From Blastocladiella britannica (lineage: Eukaryota > Blastocladiomycota > Blastocladiomycetes > Blastocladiales > Blastocladiaceae): a stretch of DNA of 22,646 nt. Shown piece by piece: positions 1-8,887 of the stretch. Each line of letters starts with the position of its first letter. The first letter of the stretch is position 1. The notes beneath the pieces are model-generated. The model saw only the letters and a list, made by a program, of their open reading frames with translations. It did no database searches and had not been told where the DNA came from. Position numbers and translations under genes: made by a program. The stretch spans positions 1-22,646 of the forward strand of contig MU624814.1 in assembly GCA_025349905.2 (NCBI GenBank). The letters are read 5' to 3'.

Positions 1-34
1 TTGTTCTTTGTACAGGGGGAAGGCACGAAAGGAG

Positions 35-1567
35 TTAAATGCCGCCCATGAGCGCCGCAAACACGCCCAGATCATCCAGACCAAGGACCGGCGGCGCTGC
101 TGCTGGTGCTGGTGCTTGAGGGATGTGGTGCAACGGCATGACAGGTGTCGCTGGTGGCGTCGCGAGCGCCGCCGCCGGCGCAGTATCAAACAGCGCGTGC
201 AGCTCGTCAAACGTGCAACTCCAGAGAGCGCTCAGGTCGGAGGGTGCCGAATGATCCATTGGAGGAGGAGGAGGAGGAGGAGGGGGAGCGATAGGAAGCA
301 GGTGGTGAGTAAAGGACGGCTCGACGGGCGATAGAAACGACCTGGACGGCGGCATCCCAACCATTGGCGGCGTCATCCACGTCGGTGAAAGGAGGAGTTC
401 AGGTGACGACGACGACGGTGGCAACGAAAACGTCGGCGAAAGCAAGTCGGACGACCAAGACGACGACAGCATTGAAAAGGTCGGCGAAAGGAGATCAAAC
501 GACGGCGAACTCGATGGAGTAGGGAGCGAAAGGAGGTCCATCGACCAATCAGTAATGGAAGAGGCGACTGGCTGGGGACCCGTCGTTTTAGCTCGACGCG
601 TGGCCGACTGGGCAGGCACGACCACGTTCGGTGGCGGCCGCTTTCGCGGATTGCGGCGAACAAGCGATGCAACCGACCGGGAGCTCGGCTGGCCGGCATG
701 GAGCCGGCCCTCGCGCGACCGCTCATTGGCATCAAGCACCTTAAGGACCGCCGGAGGGACGGCAGAGAACGGCATGATCGAGTCGGCCGGCGGGATCTTG
801 GTGAACCGCAACTGCTGGCACCGCTGATTGAGCTGCTCGACCGTGTGGTCAAGGACCAGCCGCGTCGCCAGCCAAAGCCGTCCGATGTCGGTCAGAAACT
901 GCGTGCACTCGTCGGCCTTGGCGTCCCACTTTGCCATCGCCTCGTTCGCAGCACGTTCGGTCAACGTCGGGAGTGACGATCTGCTGGTGGTGCGCGGGTT
1001 CCGCCAGCACGACAAGGTCGCAGCCGGATCGAGAATCTGTTCCCACTCCTTGATGCACACCAGCAGGTACCTGGAGGTAGCCTCGAGTCGCTCGTGCCCC
1101 GGGGCCGGCGGCGCAACCTCGATCACGGCACGGGACGTGTGCACGGCCCACAGAATCTTCCACGCGGCGGCAACGTTGGTGGCGATTCCGTGTCGCCGCC
1201 ATTCGGCATGCAGTTCCACCAAGCCGGCTCGAATCCGAGTGGCGTTCTCGGCGGCAGCCGTTACTTCTTGCACGAGCCGGTCGCGCTTTCTGTTGATATG
1301 TGTGTCGCCGCCCACAATAGGGTTCTTGCTGTACCGCTGCTTGCCCTGGTGATCGAATGTCTCGAGCTGCCGCTGGGCACCGGCAAGCCGGCGCTTTGCA
1401 TGAAGGAGCATGTACCGGTGGTCGGATCGCCGTTCCTTGAGGGACCATTTTGCCGATCCTGTCGGAGGCCCCTCGTGGATTCTCTGTGACGTTGGAAGTG
1501 TCGGTGTCGTGGTTGGCAGCGGCAGCGGCTGCGGCGTGGGCAGCTGCAGTGGCACCAAAGAACTCAT
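35..1567 (-). CDS. Orphan Ser/Pro-rich protein with basic patch, possible nuclear regulator
   Basis: Single uninterrupted frame of about 510 aa. The frame stays open upstream to 1621, but the ATG at 1567 is preferred because the 18 residues before it look like ordinary 5' leader. Residues about 60-140 are rich in Arg, Glu, Gln and Ala and probably helical or coiled coil. A basic patch (RRNPRKRPPP) near residue 310 could be a nuclear localisation signal. After it comes a Ser/Pro/Leu-rich region with three near-copies of a short motif (LLSPTFS, LLSPTFS, LLSPTW), then a run of about nine prolines and an Ala/Pro-rich tail ending in hydrophobic and acidic residues. No DNA-binding or catalytic domain is recognised. 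The acidic/hydrophobic Ser-Pro repeats resemble an activation domain or proline-directed kinase sites, which is inference. The family is not recognised. Confidence 0.7.
   Translation of the reverse strand: MSSLVPLQLPTPQPLPLPTTTPTLPTSQRIHEGPPTGSAKWSLKERRSDHRYMLLHAKRRLAGAQRQLETFDHQGKQRYSKNPIVGGDTHINRKRDRLVQEVTAAAENATRIRAGLVELHAEWRRHGIATNVAAAWKILWAVHTSRAVIEVAPPAPGHERLEATSRYLLVCIKEWEQILDPAATLSCWRNPRTTSRSSLPTLTERAANEAMAKWDAKADECTQFLTDIGRLWLATRLVLDHTVEQLNQRCQQLRFTKIPPADSIMPFSAVPPAVLKVLDANERSREGRLHAGQPSSRSVASLVRRNPRKRPPPNVVVPAQSATRRAKTTGPQPVASSITDWSMDLLSLPTPSSSPSFDLLSPTFSMLSSSWSSDLLSPTFSLPPSSSSPELLLSPTWMTPPMVGMPPSRSFLSPVEPSFTHHLLPIAPPPPPPPPPMDHSAPSDLSALWSCTFDELHALFDTAPAAALATPPATPVMPLHHIPQAPAPAAAPPVLGLDDLGVFAALMGGI
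256..290. repeat. GGA trinucleotide repeat encoding polyproline
   Basis: A run of GGA-type triplets on the + strand (CCT/CCN on the coding strand) encodes about nine consecutive prolines in the orphan protein. It is a simple-sequence repeat likely to vary in length between isolates. Confidence 0.8.
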
Positions 1568-1878
1568 GGCGAAAAAATAGGACGGATCGAGCTTGTTTGA
1601 CTGGCAAGAAAAAGTATGCAAGAGTGAGCACGTTGGCGGCTTGGTGAGCGTGGGCCGGCTCCAAAAACGTCAAGAAAAAAAAAACCAAGAAGCGCAAATT
1701 AGCTTTCGAGTACGTGGAGGCATGCCTTCGGCGACTACCTGTTTCAAGATTCACCTATTTTTGGTAGTGGCAACGTGAATGACGCAGATGCAATGGGAGG
1801 CGCTGGGTAGGGAAATGGGAAAATGATTTGAATTGAATGAATTTTGATCAGGTGGTGGTGGATTGATATGGGTTTTTT
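1568..1878. promoter_or_regulatory. Intergenic gap between two minus-strand genes
   Basis: This 311-nt gap separates the sugar-transporter stop codon from the start of the orphan gene, so it should hold the transporter's 3' end and the orphan gene's promoter. It contains a run of about ten A's near 1675-1685, a run of eight T's near 1872, and an AT-rich stretch at 1820-1850. No coding potential or defined binding site is recognised. Confidence 0.4.
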
Positions 1879-4543
1879 TTATGCGAGCGGCTCGTCGTCC
1901 TCGGCCTCGCAGGCCGAAGTACACTCGTCGTCACCGTGCGAAACAAGATCGGCACTGGTGGCTGCGTCGTCGTCTGCAACCAGTAGCGCATCATCGGTGG
2001 CAGCGAATGAAGCGCCACCAAGAGCAGCAAATCCCATGGTGCCATCGACCGATGTCACGTCTTCGGAGTCGGCACTATCGCTGGCCTTCTTTTCCACTGG
2101 CTCGCTGGCGAGTTCCAGCATTTCCCATGAGGTCAAGGGCCGGCCATATTGACGCTGCTGTGTGTCCGATTCCATTGATCGAGCCGAGCGCGAGAACGCC
2201 GCTTGGCTCAGCCGCATCGATTGCGCGCGCCGAACACGTTTTGCAAGGTCTTGGACCGACGGTGGCTGGTTTAGGCTGCGCGAATGCACCGACATGGCGT
2301 CGTCCACCAGCGGCTCCGGGTCCAGGGTTGGGCTCTTGACGTACGCTCGGGCATGGGCGCCGCCGTCTTGCTGGTACACAAAGACGGATGAAACGGGCTG
2401 CCGCAGGTCAGTGGTGAACCGCACTGGCACCGCTCGCGAAACATGGTGCGCGCCAAACGAAATCTCACCCGACCCACCTCCGCCTCCAATTCCGCCGTTA
2501 CCGCCACCGCCGTCATGGGGCATCATGGGCACCCCGTTGGCATCAACGAGAATGGCAATCGAGTTGCGAATACCAGGCCAGTCCTTGACGGGCCGAGAAT
2601 TGAGCTCTTCCATGACCTCAGCGCCGGGGCGGCCACGCGTTTCAGGGACCAAATGATAGGCAACAATGCCGGTGACGAGTGTGATGCCGCCAATGATGGT
2701 AAATGTCCACGAGTGAATAAGAGACAGGAGTGGCAGGAATGCCACCAGGTACAGCCCTTGCGTGAACCAGTTGATGGTCAGCGACACGGCTGCGGCACTA
2801 TTTTACACATTAAGTGTCAATCCATGTTTGTTTTGCACATACCTTCAAACAATGATTGACCGTACCTGCCAATAGCTCGAGGCTCGACGACCTCGGAAAT
2901 CAGGACGTAGGGGACATTGCCCATGCCCAGCGCAAATCCGGTCAGAGCACCGAAGAAGGCAATCAGCGCGACGATGGGTGCGTTGAAAGTGTCGCCGATA
3001 TGGAGCGTGATCGCCGAGACGCCCATGACCGCATAAGCAGCCAAAAACATGCGGCGGCGCCCAAAACGGTCCAGGAGGCGGCCGCAAATCAAGATCGCGA
3101 CCATATGGTACGCAATAGAGCACGTAAACAATACGACTGCGGTCGAGTGCGAGAAGAGCATGGTCAGGATCGAGTGCGAATATGAAAAGTACACATTGAT
3201 GCCACATGCTCTGTTGGTGTCCAAGGGTTAAAATTTGACAAGCAAATAAGAAGATATGTTACGTACTGCAATGAAAAGTGCGCAAGGGCCAGCAGCCAGA
3301 ACGAGGTGCGGTATTGTTCGCTCGTGATGAACTCGTAAATGCTCGCGGGTGGACGCGCGCTGGGAGGGGATGGAGCAGCGCATTCCCTTGCAGCGGATCC
3401 CGCCATGCGCAAACTGCCGTGGTTCGGGCGTTTCTTGCCGTTTGCACTGCGCTGGGAGCCCTGGCCAACCAGCGTGTTGACGTCTGTGCTGTCATCGTCG
3501 TCGCTTGTCTCAACCAAATGATCCTCATTTGCAATTGGGCTCGCATGCGTAGCTGTTGGTCGAAAGCGCTTGATTCCGGCGGCAATGACCTGGTCGTCGA
3601 TGTCGTGTCCCCAGAGTCGCCGCAAGAGGACGGGGAGTGGGTCCTGGCCATTGGCGGACATTTCGGGTTTCAAGGCGGCCACTTCGCGTGGCGAAGGGGC
3701 CATGAACGCGACACCTACGAGTTGCATGACCGCCGGCACCGCGCCCGACGCCAAAATGATGCGCCAGCCGTCGATGGTTGCAAACTTTATGTTGAGCAGC
3801 GAGCAAACCAACAGCCCAATCTGCAGCGACACTTGAGACAGCGCGCCAAAGAGCCCGCGCCAGGCATCGGGAGCAATTTCGGCAAGGTAGGCAGCGCACC
3901 CAGCCGCAGCGAGTCCGGCGCCGACACCGGCTGCCAAGCGGCCCAAGAGCAGTGCCGTGTACATAGCCGCCGAGGCCATGAGTGCTGGGGCCAGGAGTTG
4001 AAAGAAGCACGAGACCAAAAACACGGCGCGGCGGCCGTAGCGGGCAGCGATCGGCGCCGAAAGAAGCGATCCAACGAGACCTCCTACCGAGAGCGCAGCA
4101 GAGAGAATCCCGAAATCGAGCGTCGGGGACATGGGAATGCACAGTGGAAGCGCGGGCACGGCGTCGGTGCGTGGCGGCAGATCTCCGACCCCCAGGTTGA
4201 GCGAGGCGCATGTGAGCAGCAACTGCGAGGCCGAGAGCTCGCTAATGTGGAACCCAAACAGAACCATTCCCAGCGCTGCTGTCCATGCCGAGAAGGCAAG
4301 GTACACTGTGCATCGTGCTGGACGCATGGACGCAGAGCCGGATCGGGGTACTGCTGGTGGCGCCCAGCCGGATCCGTGGGTTGCAACAAAATCTGGCGCT
4401 GGTGCCAGCATGGCAAGCTCGTCGTCTGAAGGGTGGGGTACCGTCAGCCGGCGATGCGGCACGGTATGGTCCTGTTGTTGCTGATCGGCGAGCATCCGGA
4501 ACTGGGTCGACACCGTTGCAGTCGCAGGGGGAAAAGTCAGCAT
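1879..4543 (-). CDS. MFS sugar transporter (SP family), three exons
   Basis: Model: exons 4543-3267, 3210-2866 and 2797-1879, giving 846 aa. The introns are 56 and 68 nt with donors GTACGT and GTACGG, and the joins keep frame. It should move a hexose or related polyol by facilitated diffusion or proton symport across a membrane. Family signatures are visible: FGFHISELSA in TM1, RYGRR between TM2 and TM3, PSPR after TM6, a Q-x-x-GIN motif restored across intron 1 in TM7, FGRRR between TM8 and TM9, and PETRGR after TM12. The FGFHISEL start of TM1 recalls the yeast VPS73/YBR241C and GLUT-like branch. Two parts are longer than usual: a central loop of about 125 aa with an acidic run, and a C-terminal tail of about 220 aa rich in Ser, Gly and acidic residues, possibly regulatory. 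A second in-frame Met lies 16 codons downstream. The substrate cannot be read from sequence. Confidence 0.88.
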
Positions 4544-5074
4544 GATCTTGCCGCGGCGCGCCGTTTTTCTTTGTTTATCGTATAAGCGTACAGTATTTGC
4601 AAGTGGCGAAAAGTGAAAGAGGCAGTCGAACGGAAGAGAGTGGAAGGGCAAGTAAGGAGTGTATATCTGTGAAATGGGTTGTAGTAGTGTATGAAACGAA
4701 AGGAGAAGTTGGGCGATCTTCCGTCCGACGAGAGGGCCTACAAATGGGAAAGTTCGTGGGATAAGTAGCGAACCAATCACCTTGCCGGATCTTACAGTGT
4801 GGAATGGACGCGCTCAAGGTCATGCGTCCAAATGAATATATACGGCACATAAAATACTTTGGCGCTGGTACTTTGGAGCGTACCCGTGGGCCAGTTGTGG
4901 ACATGATCTCGCGCGCTGCAAATTCTCTTTTGAAATTGTAATAAATAAATACTCTTGAGACGCGCCAACCACCAAAGTAGCTTGTCGCTGCCACCGCCCG
5001 TCTCGTCCCGCCCGCCGATATACCGGTCACGATTTCATATAATTAAATCTGATATTTTCACCAAGAGCAATATC
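4544..5074. promoter_or_regulatory. Divergent promoter between sugar transporter and AP-1 sigma gene
   Basis: This 531-nt gap lies between two genes transcribed away from each other, so it must carry both promoters. AT-rich patches that could be core promoter elements lie at 4837-4855 and 4935-4955 and, just before the AP-1 sigma start, at 5035-5060. No homologous ORF or RNA gene is recognised. Confidence 0.45.
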
Positions 5075-5954
5075 ATGACGGTCCGCACACTCTTTTTTTT
5101 TTGTTGGCCGTGCGACGCGTCAACGTGTCCGGCGCGCAAACTCGTATTAAGAAAGCAATTGAGCAGATCGATTACATGTTCTTGGTCTCGCGCCAGGGTA
5201 AAGTCCGCCTGTCAAAATGGTTTGTCACCTTGCAGACCAAAGACAAGCAAAAGATCATTAAGGACGTCACGGCGCTAGTCCTTGCGCGCAGGACACGCAT
5301 GTGCAATGTTGTTGGTACGGGGCTACACCGGCCGTTTTCATTATTTCGATAACGTGGCGTTGGTCCTGACATGTTAAATAATAGAATACAAGGGTACGAG
5401 CCATTACGGCGGCGATCAGCACTGGCATATGGCTGATATAGCACGGACTTGGTATTTGCAACCACAGACACGCGCATCATATACAGGCGCTATGCATCGC
5501 TGTTTTTCATTGCAGCAATCGACCCAGACGAAAACGAACTCTTGACCCTTGAGTTGATCCACCGGTGTGTTTGCATTCTGTTTGTTGCGCCGGATGATCG
5601 ATGCGCGCGTCCGTCTAATGGTTTATTATTTTTGGAGGCACTTACCTTGTCAAATCGTTACACCAGCTACGTCGAGGTCCTTGACCGGTATTTTGGCAAT
5701 GTGCGATTCTACTTTCCTTTAAACCTGAACCATCCATTTATCGAACGAATCAATTCAAACAGGTGTGCGAGCTGGACTTGATTTTCAACTTTCATCGCGC
5801 GTACTACATCCTTGATGAGCTGCTCATTGCGGGCGAGATGCAAGAGTCATCGAAAAAGACCGTGTTGCGGGTCGCCGCGCAGCAGGACCAGCTGCAGGAC
5901 CGGGAAGGCGACGCGGAGCTCATGCCCGGCCTGCGGAATCCGATCGGGTTTTGA
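5075..5954 (+). CDS. APS1: AP-1 clathrin adaptor complex, sigma subunit, six exons
   Basis: Model: exons 5075-5080, 5167-5314, 5385-5393, 5468-5564, 5667-5700 and 5763-5954, giving 161 aa, the usual sigma length. The product is the small sigma chain of the AP-1 adaptor, which sorts cargo into clathrin vesicles at the trans-Golgi network and endosomes. Diagnostic stretches in order: SRQGKVRLSKWF, VLARRTRMCNVV, IIYRRYASLFF, LLTLELIHR, YVEVLDRYFGN, CELDLIFNF, ILDELLIAGE and ESSKKTVLR. These match AP-1 sigma better than AP-2 or AP-3. The 9-nt exon supplies the E-Y-K-D junction that every sigma chain needs before the I-I-Y strand. The first coding exon (ATG ACG) relies on a weak donor, GTCCGC. If it is wrong, translation could start at the ATG at 5176, losing part of the first beta strand. 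Confidence 0.9.
5385..5393 (+). other. APS1: 9-nt microexon in AP-1 sigma gene
   Basis: The nine bases AATACAAGG are preceded by TAATAG and followed by GTACGA. Exon 2 ends with G, and the microexon completes GAA-TAC-AAG and leaves G for GAC in the next exon. The encoded E-Y-K-D is the conserved sequence at this position in fungal AP-1 sigma chains. Skipping it keeps frame but deletes three residues of a core strand. Confidence 0.85.
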
Positions 5955-6171
5955 AAATTACACAATGCATGGTATTTTTTTTCTAGTGAATCGTTGGCCG
6001 CTGTGTCATTCTGCAGGAACCGCAATTTGTTGTGGGGAGCGGCGCGGCCGGACAATCGAGCGGTTCTGTGCGTGCGTCATTTTTTTTTTTTTTTTTAAGT
6101 CGAGAATTCTTCAAATATCCCACGTCCGCCCCGCACCAACTCAGGAAAAAATGAATTAACAAAGATTCAAT

Positions 6172-7979
6172 ATGTCCTCCCTTGCCGACTTTGAGGCTCT
6201 TCTGCCGCAAGTACTCGGCGCCCTGTCGATCCCGGGCATGGCGGTCTCGGTGCAACATAATGGAGCAGCTGTACTGCACAAGGCGTATGGCGTGCGCACC
6301 CTGGCCCTCCCAGCCGACGACCCGGCCAACGCACTCAAGACCTCAAGCATTTTTGACCAGTGCTCGGTCACCAAGGCATTCACGGCTGCCGCCGTTGGCG
6401 TGCTCGTGCACCAGAGCAGGCTGAAATGGTCCGACAAGGTGACGCAGCACCTGCCTGAGTTTGCGCTACCCGACGAGCTGGCCACCCGCGACTGCACGGT
6501 GCTTGACCTGCTGTCGCACGGCACGGGCATCGAGGGCGGCGACACGCTGTCGGTCGGCACCACGCGCAACGCCGCGTCGACGTTCAAGCTTCTCAGCGGT
6601 CTGCGGCATTTGCGCATGAACGGCGCGTTCCGCGACGCCTTCAACTACTCCAACAACATGTTTGGGGTGGCCACGATCCTGATTGAGCGCGTCTCCGGTT
6701 CTGCATACCCGGATTTCGTCATGGAGCACATCTTGGACCCGCTGGGCATGAAGGGCATTTGGTGCACGGAGGAAGCGCATGCGCACTCGGAGGTGGCACA
6801 GCCGCACGAGGTGGACGTGGCGCTCTCGGTACCTCAATTGCTGGAAAAATACGCCTGGAACCCGGCCTTTGGCCTGGAGGCGGTGGTAGCCATGACTGAT
6901 CCCGAGAAGGTTGACGCTGACTCGGCCGCTGCCGCTGTTGCTGCGATCCCGCGTGACGTGACGCCCATCCGCCTCTTTGCCGAAGACAATCGCGACCTCG
7001 CTGGCACTGGCTTTTTGTTCACGTCCGCCGACGACATGCTCAAGTGGGCTGCGTGCTGGCTCAATGGCGGCAAGGCGCCGTCGGGACAGCAGGTCTTGTT
7101 TGAGATGGATACGTTGACCAAGGTGCAAAATGCGTCCATCTACTCGAGCACGGTGCGCAAGCCGACAGGTCTTCGAAAGCTCGGCTACACGTGCGGCTGG
7201 ATGGTGGAGCAGTTTGGGTTCGTTTTTTTTAACTTCATTTTGAACCTATCTAAAAAAATGTTATACATAGAGAATACGAGGTCCTGTGGCACGGCGGCGG
7301 CATGCCTGGGTACTCGATCCACCTGCTCCTGGTGCCCGCCGCCAACATTTCAGTGTATATTGCCACCAACCAGTCGTACTGCGGCCCATTCACGGGCTTG
7401 CTGTCGGCCCTGGTGCTTCACACGCTGATCCCGCTGACGGGCCCCGATGCGCCCGTTCTTACGAGCGCCACGGTCGCATCGATGCTGCCGCGCATTCGGC
7501 TCGGGTTTCTCGAGGAAGACGTCGAGGAGCTCCAGAAGCTTTTCGGCAAAGCGCCGCCGCCCGCGGCGATTGAAGCGGCCACCCCTGCCTTGCCTGCTGG
7601 CATCGCTATCGAGGACCTGGCCGGCGTCTACCAGCACCCGGCGCTTGGGATCGTGACCATTGTCCTGGACGACCTTGCAACTGGTGCTCTGGCACCGCGC
7701 TTGCGTATTGTGCGCGCACCAGCAACGATGCGCGAAATGTTCCTCCCACTCTCTCCCAGTTTCAACGCATCGGTTGCTGCCAACGAGGTTGTGTTCCTGG
7801 CGGCTCCGCCCGAGATGGGCCGCGTGAAGTTCACCCGCGCTGCGACTGCTGCTGCTGGTGGTTCTATCAAGGCTCCGACGCCGAAACGTGTGACGGGCCG
7901 CGCGTGGGTTCCGCGCCAGTGCTACGATCTTCACTTTGGCGAGGATGGAGAGGTTCATGTGTGGACCCGAATGGATTGA
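6172..7979 (+). CDS. Serine beta-lactamase-like hydrolase, two exons
   Basis: Model: exons 6172-7217 and 7271-7979 with a 53-nt intron (donor GTTCGT, acceptor ATAG), giving 584 aa. It belongs to the class C beta-lactamase / serine hydrolase fold (LACTB and esterase relatives). The three catalytic motifs are present: SVTK at residues 65-68 (nucleophile Ser65, Lys68), YSN at 159-161, and HGGG at 356-359, formed just after the splice junction. About 200 residues follow the catalytic domain, a typical place for an accessory beta domain. No signal peptide is evident, so it is probably intracellular. Fungal members are esterases, peptidases or hydrolases of amides and lactones; the substrate is not predictable. 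Its stop lies 23 nt from the convergent MAPEG gene. Confidence 0.88.
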
Positions 7980-8002
7980 AAAATTGCAAAAATATATTTG
8001 TT

Positions 8003-8530
8003 TTAGATCCAACCAATCTGCTGCGCCGAGCCAAAGGCTGCAATCCCGAGCCAGGTGAAGAGACTCGGCGTGATCAGCGCAATTCCATTGAACCGGCCAC
8101 TGCTGCCATGCTTGATGTAACCGTGCGAATAGAGTTCGCGGCCCAGGACGTAGGTCAGACACATAACAGCCGACAGTTGCGGGCGGTAGAGTCCTGCCAA
8201 GACTGCCAGCGAGATCGCAGTCGGGAGTTGCTCGAGGTACTGGTAGTGTGCGCGTTGCACATTGTTGAATGCAATCCAATCTTTTTCAGACAGCTTGGCC
8301 GCAAAAATGCCTGATCCCATGTCTGTTTATATGTTTGGAAATTGAGTTTAACTGGAGTTGGAAACTTGAGAGAAATGGTGGATCTTTGAAGACGAACCAG
8401 GGTATGGAACATTGTAACGCTTGCGGGCGTCGTTGCACAGCAAGGAGGTACGCGTGTAGTGCACGAGGATGCCAAGGACTCCGAGGACGACATAGGCAAA
8501 CTCGGGCTTGGCATTGATAACAAACGACAT
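8003..8530 (-). CDS. MAPEG family protein, microsomal glutathione S-transferase 3-like
   Basis: Model: exons 8530-8398 and 8322-8003 with a 75-nt intron (donor GTTCGT, acceptor AACAG), giving 150 aa, the usual length of MGST3. It is a four-helix integral membrane protein, probably in the endoplasmic reticulum or outer mitochondrial membrane, conjugating glutathione or reducing lipid peroxides. MGST3-type signatures: ARKRYNVPYP in exon 1; FNNVQRAHYQYLEQLP (the glutathione-site N-x-x-Q-R-x-H-x-x-x-L-E), GRELYSHGY and a C-terminal hydrophobic helix in exon 2. The ATG at 8530 is chosen because it directly precedes the first membrane helix; the frame stays open 26 codons further upstream through a hexamer repeat. 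Confidence 0.9.
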
Positions 8531-8887
8531 GATGGAGTAGAAAAAGCTGTTGTTGGACACCTTTAGCTGGCATCGGCATTGGCATTGGCACTGGCTTTGT
8601 AGACGCACGCGTAAACAGTTGAGAGTTGGCTGCAGGCGGTGATCACCAAATTAAGCGACATATTTTTGCCGCGTAAAAAAAATAGTAGTCAGCTGCTTCC
8701 TTGTATTCGCTGTCGCCGAACCATGCGGAAGATTTGGGAAATCAAAGATTCAAGACGTTTATTTCCTGGACCTTTACGAAGACCATTTCCCAGACCTCCA
8801 ACTGCGAGAAAATATCAATTTCGCCTCCTTACGCACCGCATACTCTTTGCTACTTCATTTCCCCACTGTAGAAACACATAAAAAAGG
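8531..8887. promoter_or_regulatory. Divergent promoter between MAPEG gene and solute-binding receptor
   Basis: This 357-nt gap separates two genes transcribed away from each other. Near the MAPEG start it contains the GGCATT hexamer repeat described separately. The receptor side is AT-rich just before its ATG (near 8876-8887). No coding region is supported here. Confidence 0.45.
8569..8592. repeat. GGCATT hexamer repeat with CCAAT cores
   Basis: Four near-identical hexamers (GGCATC, GGCATT, GGCATT, GGCACT) stand in tandem about 40 nt upstream of the MAPEG start codon. On the minus strand they read CCAATGCCAATGCC, so two CCAAT pentamers fall in the leader or promoter of that gene. They may bind a CCAAT-box factor (HAP/NF-Y type) or be a simple repeat. 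Confidence 0.55.

Noticed and set aside
849..1754. Minus-strand frame of 301 codons overlapping the orphan gene
   Set aside because: It overlaps the longer 528-codon frame on the same strand. Its content (Arg, Ala, Gly) looks like an out-of-frame shadow, although neither frame has a recognised domain.
3278..4429. Plus-strand open frame of 383 codons
   Set aside because: It lies wholly antisense to exon 1 of the sugar transporter, and its composition (Arg, Gly, Gln, His rich) is that of a GC-rich shadow frame.
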